A DNA stretch of 53,715 nt from Chitinophagia bacterium (GTDB lineage Bacteria; Bacteroidota; Bacteroidia; Chitinophagales; Chitinophagaceae): assembly GCA_009920495.1 (NCBI GenBank), contig RFZW01000002.1:1-53715 (forward strand), in the 5' to 3' direction. Position numbers and translations under genes: made by a program. The notes below the pieces were generated by a model. It was not told where the DNA came from, made no database searches, and saw only the letters and a list, made by a program, of their open reading frames with translations. Shown in pieces: positions 46,674 through 53,715 of the stretch (positions within the stretch are counted from its first letter, which is position 1; the number at the start of each line of letters is the position of its first letter).

Positions 46674-47072
46674 ATGCAATACAAAACAGACCTTAAGGAG
46701 AAATTTACAGTCGTTACCTTCCTCGATACTTCCTTAACTTCAAATAGTGTGCCAGAAATCAATGAATTAACGCAAAAAATGCTGTCACAAAGCCCCAAAA
46801 ACCTGGTTTTAAACTGCGGTCATGTGAAACAATGGGACGCTTCCATCATTGAAGTTTTGGCCAATGCCCAACAGCAATTTTATGACAATAATGCTTCTTT
46901 TGTCATTTGTGCATTGTCGAATGACCTACAAAAAGGCATTGATGACTCAGAATATGCTGAAATGATGAATTTAACCCCTACTGAAACAGAAGCCTGGGAT
47001 ATTGTTCAAATGGAAGAAATAGAAAGGGAGTTATTGGATAGTGATGATATGGAATTTTCGGCTGAAATTTAA
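46674..47072 (+). CDS. STAS-like domain protein of unknown function
   Basis: 132 aa acidic protein. The hydrophobic strand 'KNLVLNCGHVKQWDASIIEV' followed by a helix and 'ASFVICALSNDLQKGIDDSE' suits a STAS (anti-sigma-factor antagonist-like) fold, with Asp/Ser at the usual switch region 'WDAS'. I do not recognise a specific regulator family. Divergent from clpC and upstream of dnaG; the C-terminal 30 residues are strongly acidic. Confidence 0.6.
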   Translation: MQYKTDLKEKFTVVTFLDTSLTSNSVPEINELTQKMLSQSPKNLVLNCGHVKQWDASIIEVLANAQQQFYDNNASFVICALSNDLQKGIDDSEYAEMMNLTPTETEAWDIVQMEEIERELLDSDDMEFSAEI

Positions 47073-47116
47073 AACCCAATATAGGGTGTATAAGATACCT
47101 CAGGGGCTTCATTAGG

Positions 47117-47142
47117 AAAAGTGGCCACATTTAGGCCTTTTT
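47117..47142 (+). terminator. Possible weak terminator after the STAS-like gene
   Basis: AAAAGTGGCC and GGCCTTTTT can form a short stem (GGCC/GGCC plus A-T pairs) around ACATTTA, followed by five T. The core is only four G/C pairs. Confidence 0.4.
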
Positions 47143-47202
47143 ACTCATGCAATTGATTAAGATTAACCTACAAATTAGCTCAAATTAGTTATTTTCGCCG
47201 TC

Positions 47203-49131
47203 ATGATTACCGCGCAAACCATACAACAAATTACAAACCGCATTGATATAATTGATGTGGTCGGAGAATTTGTTAAACTTAAAAAGCGCGGAACAAACTA
47301 TATTGGCAACTGTCCTTTTCACAACGAAAAGTCGCCCTCCTTTACCGTTTCTCCTGCCAAGGAAATTTACAAATGTTTTGGTTGTGGAAAAAGCGGCAAC
47401 AGCATTACTTTTTTAATGGAGCATGAAAAGTATAGTTATGTTGAATCTTTGCGATGGTTAGCCGCAAGGTATAATATAGAAATTGAAGAAACAGAATCCA
47501 GTCCTGCACAAAAAATAGCGCAGCAAGTAGCAGATAGCTTGTATGCAATTAACCATTTTGCGATGGATTTTTTCATGAAACAATATTGGGAAACAGAATC
47601 AGGCGAAGCCATTGCGCAAACCTATATGCAACATCGTGGTTTTTTAAAACCTATTGTTGAGAAATTTAAAATTGGATATAACCCAAGTGAAAGAGATAGC
47701 TTGGCAAAAGCCCTGATCCAAAATCAATTCAATCCCGAACTTTTTGCTAAAACCGGATTGGTCGTTGAACGCAATGGGGAATGGCAGGACAATTATCGGG
47801 ATCGGATTATTTTTCCCATTCACAATACCACGGGGAAGGTGATTGGATTTGGCGCGCGACAAATTGCAAAAAACGACAAGTCACCTAAATATATTAATTC
47901 CCCTGAGAATGATATTTATGTAAAAAGCAAAGTATTGTATGGCTCCTACTTTGCAAGAACCGCTATTGATAAATTAAATGAATGCTTGTTGGTGGAAGGT
48001 TATACCGATGTGGTTAGTTTACACCAAGCAGGGATTGAAAATGTGGTAGCGAGTGGTGGAACCTCATTAACGATTGATCAATTAAGATTAATAAAAAAAT
48101 ACACCCCTAACCTCACCATCATTTATGATGGGGATTCGGCAGGTGTGAAAGCTGCGCTACGCGGATTAGATATGGCTTTGGAAGAAGGACTGAATGTTCA
48201 GTTGGTATTAATTCCAGACAACGAGGATCCAGATAGTTATGTAAATAAAGTTGGGCCTGACGCGTTCAGAGAATTTGTTAGATCAGCTAAAAAAGATTTT
48301 GTCCTATTCCAATTAGAAGTGCAATTAAAGGAAGTTGGTAATGATTTAAATAAGAAGAATACTTTAGTTAATCAAATAGCAGAAACACTTAGTAAAATTA
48401 ACAAGCCCGAAGATTTTACAAAGCTGCAAGAGTATGTAAAAAAATGTAGCACTTTATTACGCATTGATGAAACAGGCTTGACGCAATTAGTCAATAAATT
48501 TAAACGTGACAAAATTGTAAAGGACGAAAAGAAAATGTCCTATGACGAGGCAGCAATATTAATGCCGAGCTTCCCTAGCACCCCATCAGAAACGGAAGAT
48601 AATGACTTGGTCATGGACCGCGACCTAGTCCATGAAAAAAATTTAGTGCGCGTAGTTATTGAATTTGGGAACGAATTACTTGCAGACGGCCGAAAAGTTT
48701 CCACTTGGGTTTGGGAGGAATTAGAATCCTTCCCTTTGGAAAATCCGGATATGATACATGTAATGCAGGCCTATAAAAATTGGCAGGACGAAGGTAAAAT
48801 GCCCAATGGTAAAACCCTACAATACCATGAGGATGAAAATGTGCAAAAATGGGTATTAACCTTGTTCGCGCCAGAGCATGAATTAAGCCAAAGATGGAAT
48901 GAAAAATTGGGACTCATTAAAAAAGAGGAAGAGAAGAATTTTTTAGCCGAAGTTGAAATAAGCTTGATGTACTTTAAGTTACGAAAAGTAAAAAAAATGA
49001 TCGCACAAAATCAAAGCGATCTTGAAAATGCAGATCCGTCGGACGAATTACACTTACTACAAATACACAAACATTTGAAACAAGTAGAGCGTGACTTAAC
49101 CCAACATATTGGGACTGTCATTTTCAAGTAA
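47203..49131 (+). CDS. dnaG: DNA primase DnaG
   Basis: Synthesises RNA primers for replication. 642 aa: CHC2 zinc finger 'CPFHNEKSPSFTVSPAKEIY' ending KCFGCG; RNA-polymerase domain with 'IGYNPSERD', 'NYRDRIIFPIHNTTGKVIGF'; TOPRIM with 'LLVEGYTDVVSLHQAG' and 'IYDGDSAGVKAALRGLDMAL' holding the metal-binding acidic residues; C-terminal helicase-interacting part. Complete and in frame. Probably monocistronic, ending before the YdeI-like gene. Confidence 0.97.
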   Translation: MITAQTIQQITNRIDIIDVVGEFVKLKKRGTNYIGNCPFHNEKSPSFTVSPAKEIYKCFGCGKSGNSITFLMEHEKYSYVESLRWLAARYNIEIEETESSPAQKIAQQVADSLYAINHFAMDFFMKQYWETESGEAIAQTYMQHRGFLKPIVEKFKIGYNPSERDSLAKALIQNQFNPELFAKTGLVVERNGEWQDNYRDRIIFPIHNTTGKVIGFGARQIAKNDKSPKYINSPENDIYVKSKVLYGSYFARTAIDKLNECLLVEGYTDVVSLHQAGIENVVASGGTSLTIDQLRLIKKYTPNLTIIYDGDSAGVKAALRGLDMALEEGLNVQLVLIPDNEDPDSYVNKVGPDAFREFVRSAKKDFVLFQLEVQLKEVGNDLNKKNTLVNQIAETLSKINKPEDFTKLQEYVKKCSTLLRIDETGLTQLVNKFKRDKIVKDEKKMSYDEAAILMPSFPSTPSETEDNDLVMDRDLVHEKNLVRVVIEFGNELLADGRKVSTWVWEELESFPLENPDMIHVMQAYKNWQDEGKMPNGKTLQYHEDENVQKWVLTLFAPEHELSQRWNEKLGLIKKEEEKNFLAEVEISLMYFKLRKVKKMIAQNQSDLENADPSDELHLLQIHKHLKQVERDLTQHIGTVIFK

Positions 49132-49171
49132 CCCCACCCCTTTTAATTTTATTAAACAATAGGAATAAAAA

Positions 49172-49190
49172 AGGCGCCTACCTGGCGCCT
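49172..49190 (-). terminator. Terminator between dnaG and the YdeI-like gene
   Basis: AGGCGCC / GGCGCCT (49172-49178 with 49184-49190), loop TACCT. A-run upstream on the plus strand gives a T-run for the minus-strand transcript, so it fits the YdeI-like gene best, and the opposite strand may also use it for dnaG. Confidence 0.85.
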
Positions 49191-49214
49191 CAAAATCATA
49201 ATTATATAAATTGG

Positions 49215-49880
49215 CTACTTCTCAGAAGGGTTTTGCTTCCCCGCTAATAATTTCTCTAAAGTAGCTTCTAATCTTTTTTGTTTTGTTTCTTCCTTCTTTG
49301 CGCCTTGAATCCAACTTAAATATTCCTTTTGATTGATGATGGATAGAGAAGTAAAAAACTCTCTTGCCTCTTCATCAGCTGCAAATAATTTATCCAATTC
49401 TATAGGAAGGGCAATTAATCTTTTTTCAAAATCGTCCACTTTAATATCTGCTGACTTGAATTCAACAAAAGTTCTGTTCTTATTTGGCAATTGATCCACC
49501 TTTTTAAAGCGCATTGCGGTCCAAACATGGTCCAAGGTCACTTGGCGAATAGCTTCAAAATCGTTTTTAGAAAGAATATCCCAGCTTGCATCTCTGTTTA
49601 AATCGGATACAATTTTTGAGGTTGTTTTAGGATAAGCAATCCACAATTTGCAATCTGTATGCAAAGCGGTGAAAAGCTCCTTTAATATATTATTTAACTG
49701 AAATTGATTAATTGCAAAAATGAGCGCAAAGTCAATTTTCCGCGTCTTTAAAAGGGGCGTTAAGTTTTTATTATAAGAAAGCTTCGCAAACTGCTTTTCA
49801 ACTGATGATGGTAAACCTTGAATTAATAAGTTTTTTTCATCCTTCAACTGTAATTTCTCCAAAAGGTGCAGACTACTCAT
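49215..49880 (-). CDS. YdeI/OmpD-associated-like protein
   Basis: 221 aa. The C-terminal part 'LPIELDKLFAADEEAREFFT' followed by 'SWIQGAKKEETKQKRLEATL' matches the YdeI/OmpD-associated family, whose function is unclear. The N-terminal 130 residues have the pattern of a methyltransferase-like or DUF3052-like fold ('SSLHLLEKLQLKDEKNLLIQ', 'KLWIAYPKT') as seen in related two-part proteins. I cannot assign a role. Own terminator, own promoter gap of about 100 bp. Confidence 0.7.
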   Translation of the reverse strand: MSSLHLLEKLQLKDEKNLLIQGLPSSVEKQFAKLSYNKNLTPLLKTRKIDFALIFAINQFQLNNILKELFTALHTDCKLWIAYPKTTSKIVSDLNRDASWDILSKNDFEAIRQVTLDHVWTAMRFKKVDQLPNKNRTFVEFKSADIKVDDFEKRLIALPIELDKLFAADEEAREFFTSLSIINQKEYLSWIQGAKKEETKQKRLEATLEKLLAGKQNPSEK

Positions 49881-49977
49881 AATACTTAGGATTTAAAAGA
49901 GGGCGAAGTTACGAAATTCTACATTGTTAACACTAAAAATAGGAGATAAAATTTGATACTAACTGATAATCAAATAA

Positions 49978-50619
49978 TTAGATTGATTCAGATTTATCTC
50001 TTTTCTTGAAAATGGGAAGCTTGGTTTCAGTTCCCTTATACAACCTGGAAATATTTTTATGATGTGTTACCACGACCATAATTGCGACAATCATTGCAAA
50101 GTAACGATACAAGGTTTCTTTTTCGTTAAATACATATAATATGAGCACCATAAAAGCAATGGATGCTAGAATGGAACTAAGGGATACAAAACGAGTTGAA
50201 ATCAAAGAAATTAAGAATATGCCTAAACAAATAAGCGCGACTGCTGGCTGAATGGCTAAAGTCATTCCCAATAATGTTGCCACTCCTTTTCCGCCTCTAA
50301 AATTTGCCCAAATAGGAAATATGTGACCTATAACAGCGGCCAATCCCAACAGGATCATTAAATTGGTTCTCGCTAACTCATTGGATAAGTAAAATGGAAT
50401 CACAATATATAATGAGGTTGCAATAACTCCTTTTGTTACATCGGCTAACATAACAAAACTACCCCATTTGGACCCTAAAACTCGAAAGGTATTGGTTGCA
50501 CCTGCATTTCCACTACCATAATCTCGTATGTCAATTCCGAATATAGATTTGCTCACCCAAACCGCGGTTGGTATGGATCCAATCAAATAAGCCAATATGA
50601 TTAAAATAATTTCAGTCAT
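49978..50619 (-). CDS. plsY: Glycerol-3-phosphate acyltransferase PlsY
   Basis: Transfers acyl from acyl phosphate to glycerol-3-phosphate, first step of phospholipid synthesis, in the inner membrane. 213 aa with about five membrane segments; signature motifs 'RDYGSGNAGATNTFRVLG', 'VIGHIFPIWANFRGGKGVAT' and 'HHKNISRLYKGTE'. Complete. Follows prmA on the same strand by about 77 bp. Confidence 0.95.
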   Translation of the reverse strand: MTEIILIILAYLIGSIPTAVWVSKSIFGIDIRDYGSGNAGATNTFRVLGSKWGSFVMLADVTKGVIATSLYIVIPFYLSNELARTNLMILLGLAAVIGHIFPIWANFRGGKGVATLLGMTLAIQPAVALICLGIFLISLISTRFVSLSSILASIAFMVLILYVFNEKETLYRYFAMIVAIMVVVTHHKNISRLYKGTETKLPIFKKRDKSESI

Positions 50620-50696
50620 TCAAACAATTCTTATGGGTCACAAAGATACATCCAAAAAAATTAATGGTTTGTTAACATTGGGAATAATATATCTTA

Positions 50697-51494
50697 TTAA
50701 AGCTTAAACAAAAGGCTCACCCAGCCATTCAAAGGCTGTGATTTTACAAAATTCCATCCTTTTTCAGTTGCTAATTTTATCATATCTTCTTGATCCTCAA
50801 TTAATAAGCCACTTAGAATTAATTCAGATTCCAAGTGTGCCACTTGGGTCAATTCCCGCATATTGGCTTCAATGATATGCCTATTCACATTGGCTAAAAT
50901 GATATCGAATTGGTGATCCTGATAGGCAGAATCCACTTTCTTAATCAATATACCCTTAGTGCCAAAGTCATACACCGACTTTCCCGTAAAACTTAGATGC
51001 TCCATCATTTGCATCACTGAAAAAGTGGTCGCATGATGCCCAGTTCCAAAGCTCATTTTCGGGGTAATCTTTATTTCATATTTTACTGCTGGGGTAAAGC
51101 TTGGATGAAAATGGGCCCGAATTCCTACAAAGTCGCCCACCCTTACTGGTTCAAAATTCGACTCCCATAAAGCATTCCAATTTTCTTCTTTAACTATTGA
51201 TTTTAAATAAGTTAAATTATGTTGATTAAATATTATTTCTAATTCCTTTTCAATATTTTGATTGTCAAAATCAGTGGATAAAATAAAGGCTTTGCAAACA
51301 CCCGCTCCGGCGCCTAACCCTGTTGTTGCCCCAAGGATACTACTCATTCCTACGCCATTATTTATACCTGTGGCTGCTTCCTCTTCATTAAAGCCTTCAA
51401 ACCCCAAATTAGCCAACTGGGCAACCAGCATGTCTAATTGGTCCTGGGTATTAAAATTGAATTCTATTTGTAGGTAGGTTTTAGGCATTTTCAT
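50697..51494 (-). CDS. prmA: Ribosomal protein L11 methyltransferase PrmA with in-frame deletion of the SAM-binding region
   Basis: Methylates ribosomal protein L11. N-terminal substrate-binding part and 'ITPKMSFGTGHHATTFSVMQ' are normal, as is the late 'FDIILANVNRHIIEANMREL'. At 50955-50962 'GKSVYDFGT' is joined to 'KGILIKKVDSAYQD': about 40 residues present in other PrmA proteins (GTG-VLAI... , the acidic ribose-binding loop and the following helix) are missing, in frame. SAM cannot bind without them. 265 aa against about 275-310 in the family. It lies 94 bp after pnp on the same strand. Confidence 0.88.
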   Translation of the reverse strand: MKMPKTYLQIEFNFNTQDQLDMLVAQLANLGFEGFNEEEAATGINNGVGMSSILGATTGLGAGAGVCKAFILSTDFDNQNIEKELEIIFNQHNLTYLKSIVKEENWNALWESNFEPVRVGDFVGIRAHFHPSFTPAVKYEIKITPKMSFGTGHHATTFSVMQMMEHLSFTGKSVYDFGTKGILIKKVDSAYQDHQFDIILANVNRHIIEANMRELTQVAHLESELILSGLLIEDQEDMIKLATEKGWNFVKSQPLNGWVSLLFKL

Positions 51495-51500
51495 GTGTTA

Positions 51501-51555
51501 TCGGGAGGCAAAGATACCAATTAAAATGCCCTCCCGAATAACGAGAAGGCATTTT
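51501..51555 (-). terminator. pnp terminator overlapping a competing hairpin before prmA
   Basis: On the minus strand, stem 1 pairs AAAATGCC with GGCATTTT (51548-51555 with 51523-51530), a terminator after pnp. Stem 2 would pair TCGGGAGG with CCTCCCGA (51530-51537 with 51501-51508), directly before the prmA ATG at 51494. The two stems share bases, so only one can form. The second could affect prmA translation. Confidence 0.6.
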
Positions 51556-51587
51556 GAATATTTCAAGCCTTATGCAGGCATAAAAAC

Positions 51588-52913
51588 TTAAGCTTGTGGA
51601 CCGCGGTCTTCACGAGGCGCTTGTTCTGGGCGAGGCAATAATGCCTTGTGGCTTAACTTGAACTTACCTGTTTTAGGGTCCAAACCAACCAATTTCACCT
51701 TAACAACATCACCTTCGTTGTAAATACCTTCCATCGTCTCCAAACGCTTCCAGCTTATTTCACTAATGTGTAATAAACCTTGTTTGCCTGGCATGAATTC
51801 AACAAAGGCGCCAAACTCCTTCACTCCCTTTACAACACCTTCGTATTCATCTCCGATTTCAGGAACTGCAACAATACCATTGATCCATTTTACTGCAGCA
51901 TCTAAACTATCCTTATTTGCAGAGAAGATACTTACTTCACCATGGTTACCCACTTCTTCAATATTAATAGTAGCACCAGTTGTTCTTTGCATTTCTTGAA
52001 TAATCTTACCACCTGGTCCGATAACTGCACCAATATATTCCTTATCAATAATCAATTTAACCATTCTAGGTGCATGTGGTTTCACATCAGCACGCGCTGC
52101 TGGCATACATTCATACATTGCATCTAAAATATGTAAACGGCCTTTTTTAGCTTGAGACAATGCCTCACGCATAATATCCATACTTAAACCATCTACTTTA
52201 ATATCCATTTGAACGCCACAAATACCATCACGCGTTCCTGTTACTTTAAAATCCATATCTCCTAAATGATCTTCATCGCCTAAGATATCCGTTAAGATCG
52301 CATATTTACCATCTTCTCTTGAAATTAATCCCATCGCCACACCACTCACGTGCTTAGGCATTGGAACACCTGCATCCATTAAAGCTAATGAACCAGCACA
52401 AACTGTTGCCATTGATGATGAACCATTACTTTCCAATACATCTGAAACAACTCTCAAAGTGTAAGGGAATGTTGTTGTATCAGGTAACATTTGTTTTAAA
52501 GAGCGCATTGCCAAATTACCATGTCCCACTTCACGACGACCTACACCACGCATCATTTTTACTTCTCCTGTAGAGAATGGCGGGAAATTATAGTGTAAGA
52601 AAAATTTAGTGTATTCAGCACTTGCAGCAGTTTCTTGCATTAACTCATCTAACTTAGTTCCTAATGTTACTGTAGTTAGTGATTGTGTTTCTCCTCTTGT
52701 AAATAAAGAAGAACCATGCGGCGTTGGCAACGGATCCACTTCCATCGCTAATGGACGCACTTGATCTAATTGACGACCATCTAAACGAATACGTTTGTCC
52801 ACCATCATATCTCTTACTACTTCCCATTTAAGGTCCTCGTAATACTTACCTGCTAATTTCTTTTGCAAGTCAGTAATCTCTGTTCCTAAATGTTCAATGA
52901 TTTCTTTTTTCAA
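51588..52913 (-). CDS. pnp: Polynucleotide phosphorylase, 3' fragment (second RNase PH core, KH, S1)
   Basis: 3'-5' phosphorolytic exoribonuclease. This part has the second RNase PH core (KRIRLDGRQLDQVRPLAMEV, 'GSSLFTRGETQSLTTVTLGT', 'VGRREVGHGNLAMRSL'), the KH domain (EYIGAVIGPGGKIIQEMQ) and the S1 domain (YEGVVKGVKEFGAFVEFMPG). The track start is an internal TTG; the same frame continues upstream to about 53018 (DEAIKEKVYAFAKAKVNAIA). The link to the 5' fragment is broken by a frame-shifting loss near 53016-53026. Confidence 0.9.
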   Translation of the reverse strand: MKKEIIEHLGTEITDLQKKLAGKYYEDLKWEVVRDMMVDKRIRLDGRQLDQVRPLAMEVDPLPTPHGSSLFTRGETQSLTTVTLGTKLDELMQETAASAEYTKFFLHYNFPPFSTGEVKMMRGVGRREVGHGNLAMRSLKQMLPDTTTFPYTLRVVSDVLESNGSSSMATVCAGSLALMDAGVPMPKHVSGVAMGLISREDGKYAILTDILGDEDHLGDMDFKVTGTRDGICGVQMDIKVDGLSMDIMREALSQAKKGRLHILDAMYECMPAARADVKPHAPRMVKLIIDKEYIGAVIGPGGKIIQEMQRTTGATINIEEVGNHGEVSIFSANKDSLDAAVKWINGIVAVPEIGDEYEGVVKGVKEFGAFVEFMPGKQGLLHISEISWKRLETMEGIYNEGDVVKVKLVGLDPKTGKFKLSHKALLPRPEQAPREDRGPQA

Positions 52914-52969
52914 TGCAGAAAAAGCATCACTTCTTTCATGTTTTGCAGAACCTAATTCAGCAATCGCAT

Positions 52970-53602
52970 TTACTTTTGCTTTTGCAAAAGCGTATACTTT
53001 TTCTTTGATCGCTTCGTCTTGTCACCTTCTACCATCATTAAATTCTTGTCAGTTGCAGCAATTAAAAATTCAAAATCAGAAATAGCTAATTGTGCTTTAG
53101 AAGGGTTGATAATAAATTCCCCTTTAATGCGTCCGATACGCACTTCTGAAATAATTTCCTTAATTGGAATATTAGAAACAGCCAATGCAGCAGATGCAGC
53201 CAAACAAGCCAATGAATCAGGCATTACATTTTCATCACTTGAAATCAAGGAGATCAATACTTGCACATCGCACAAATAATCTTCTGGGAATAAAGGACGT
53301 AATGCACGATCAATTAAACGACTTGTTAAAATTTCATAATCATTTAAGCGCGCTTCTCTTTTAAAGAAGGATCCAGGGATACGACCTGCAGAGGCGAATT
53401 TTTCTTGATAATCTACACTTAATGGGAAAAAGTCTTGACCATCCTTAGGATCCTTATTAGCGACAACAGTTGCTAATAAAATACAGTTGCCTTGTCTTAC
53501 GGTTACTGCTCCATCCGCTTGACGAGCTAATTTTCCAGTTTCGATAAATACCTCCTGACCAGGATTAATTTCGAATTTAACTGATTTAGGTTGTGATAAC
53601 AT
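52970..53602 (-). CDS. pnp: Polynucleotide phosphorylase, 5' fragment (first RNase PH core)
   Basis: First RNase PH core of PNPase. I start at the ATG at 53602 (MLSQPKSVKFEINPGQEVFI); the track start adds 20 residues. 'GSFFKREARLNDYEILTSRL' and 'IDRALRPLFPEDYLCDVQVL' are normal up to 'KNLMMVEGD'. Then the frame reads KTKRSKKKYTLLQKQK and stops, while the correct continuation lies in another frame. About 45-50 residues of the linking helical domain are missing. PNPase is normally strongly conserved, so a broken gene is surprising. Confidence 0.9.
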   Translation of the reverse strand: MLSQPKSVKFEINPGQEVFIETGKLARQADGAVTVRQGNCILLATVVANKDPKDGQDFFPLSVDYQEKFASAGRIPGSFFKREARLNDYEILTSRLIDRALRPLFPEDYLCDVQVLISLISSDENVMPDSLACLAASAALAVSNIPIKEIISEVRIGRIKGEFIINPSKAQLAISDFEFLIAATDKNLMMVEGDKTKRSKKKYTLLQKQK

Positions 53603-53656
53603 GTTAATTTTTTTTAAATCTTTTCTTGTAAGAAACGATCGTATATAAACAACTAA

Positions 53657-53681
53657 TCCCAACCGTGTTTGACAGTTGGGA
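53657..53681 (-). promoter_or_regulatory. Hairpin in the pnp leader
   Basis: TCCCAAC / GTTGGGA (53657-53663 with 53675-53681), with an inner TGT/ACA pairing. It lies about 55-80 bp upstream of the pnp start. It could be the terminator of an upstream gene or a leader hairpin; there is no T-run for a minus-strand terminator, and the gene that would precede pnp is outside the window. Confidence 0.4.
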
Positions 53682-53715
53682 CAGCTATTATAAGATTGTT
53701 TTGAATTATTTTCTT

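Noticed and set aside
51588-53602. Natural split pnp encoded as two genes
   Set aside because: The 3' ORF's start is an internal TTG, coding continues upstream of it, and the linking helical domain is partly missing.
1-53715. Mobile elements, CRISPR, prophage, tRNA or rRNA
   Set aside because: No transposase, integrase, direct-repeat array, tRNA cloverleaf or rRNA sequence was seen on reading both strands.

Overview
The window looks like a chromosomal segment of a low-GC Bacteroidota bacterium, probably of the Chitinophagaceae or a close relative. The evidence is a SusC/SusD pair with CarboxypepD-like and TonB plug segments, a PafA-type alkaline phosphatase, a KBL/SPT-type alpha-oxoamine synthase, an Nramp-UspA fusion, several Tat-like 'RRxF' signal peptides, a TAnnTTTG-type promoter, and almost no Shine-Dalgarno sequences. 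I see no tRNA, rRNA, CRISPR array or insertion sequence.

Layout. 1-11.4 kb: housekeeping and cell-envelope genes (mltG 3' part, YihY, SPT-like synthase, PafA phosphatase, small Cys-rich exported protein, icd, mntH-USP, a lipoprotein, an alpha-glucan phosphorylase-like gene). 11.5-24.6 kb: one long minus-strand run reading uxuB (SDR), uxuA, uxaC, kdgK, yhcH, KDPG aldolase, ExuT-like transporter, matB, a secreted esterase (broken), madL, madM and a Gfo/Idh oxidoreductase. 24.9-26.6 kb: a LacI-family regulator and ubiX. 26.7-37 kb: a TIM-barrel protein, susD-susC, ThuA, two Gfo/Idh proteins and a stand-alone plug-domain protein. 37.1-44 kb: kduI, kduD, an alginate-lyase-family polysaccharide lyase, a formylglycine-generating-enzyme homologue, kdgF, a GH88 unsaturated uronyl hydrolase and another TIM-barrel protein. 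44-53.7 kb: housekeeping again (clpC, a STAS-like protein, dnaG, a YdeI-like protein, plsY, prmA, pnp).

How it works together. From 11.5 to 44 kb the genes form a polyuronate utilization locus. A SusCD importer takes up oligouronides; the lyase and GH88 yield unsaturated uronic acids; KdgF, KduI and KduD convert these to 2-keto-3-deoxygluconate. ExuT, UxaC, UxuB and UxuA bring saturated hexuronates to the same intermediate, and KdgK plus KDPG aldolase finish to pyruvate and glyceraldehyde-3-phosphate. A malonate module (MadLM importer and MatB malonyl-CoA synthetase) with a secreted two-domain esterase is attached to the end of the hexuronate run. Two similar imperfect palindromes, one before lacI and one between susC and thuA, may tie the two blocks to the LacI regulator.

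The most striking anomaly is seven internal deletions, each estimated at about 60-150 bp, in otherwise well-preserved genes: the esterase, a TIM-barrel protein, susC, a Gfo/Idh gene, clpC, prmA and pnp. Four shift the frame and three keep it, and the losses remove core catalytic or structural motifs even from housekeeping genes. An assembly or consensus artefact is the leading explanation, but raw reads should be checked before any of these genes is called a pseudogene.
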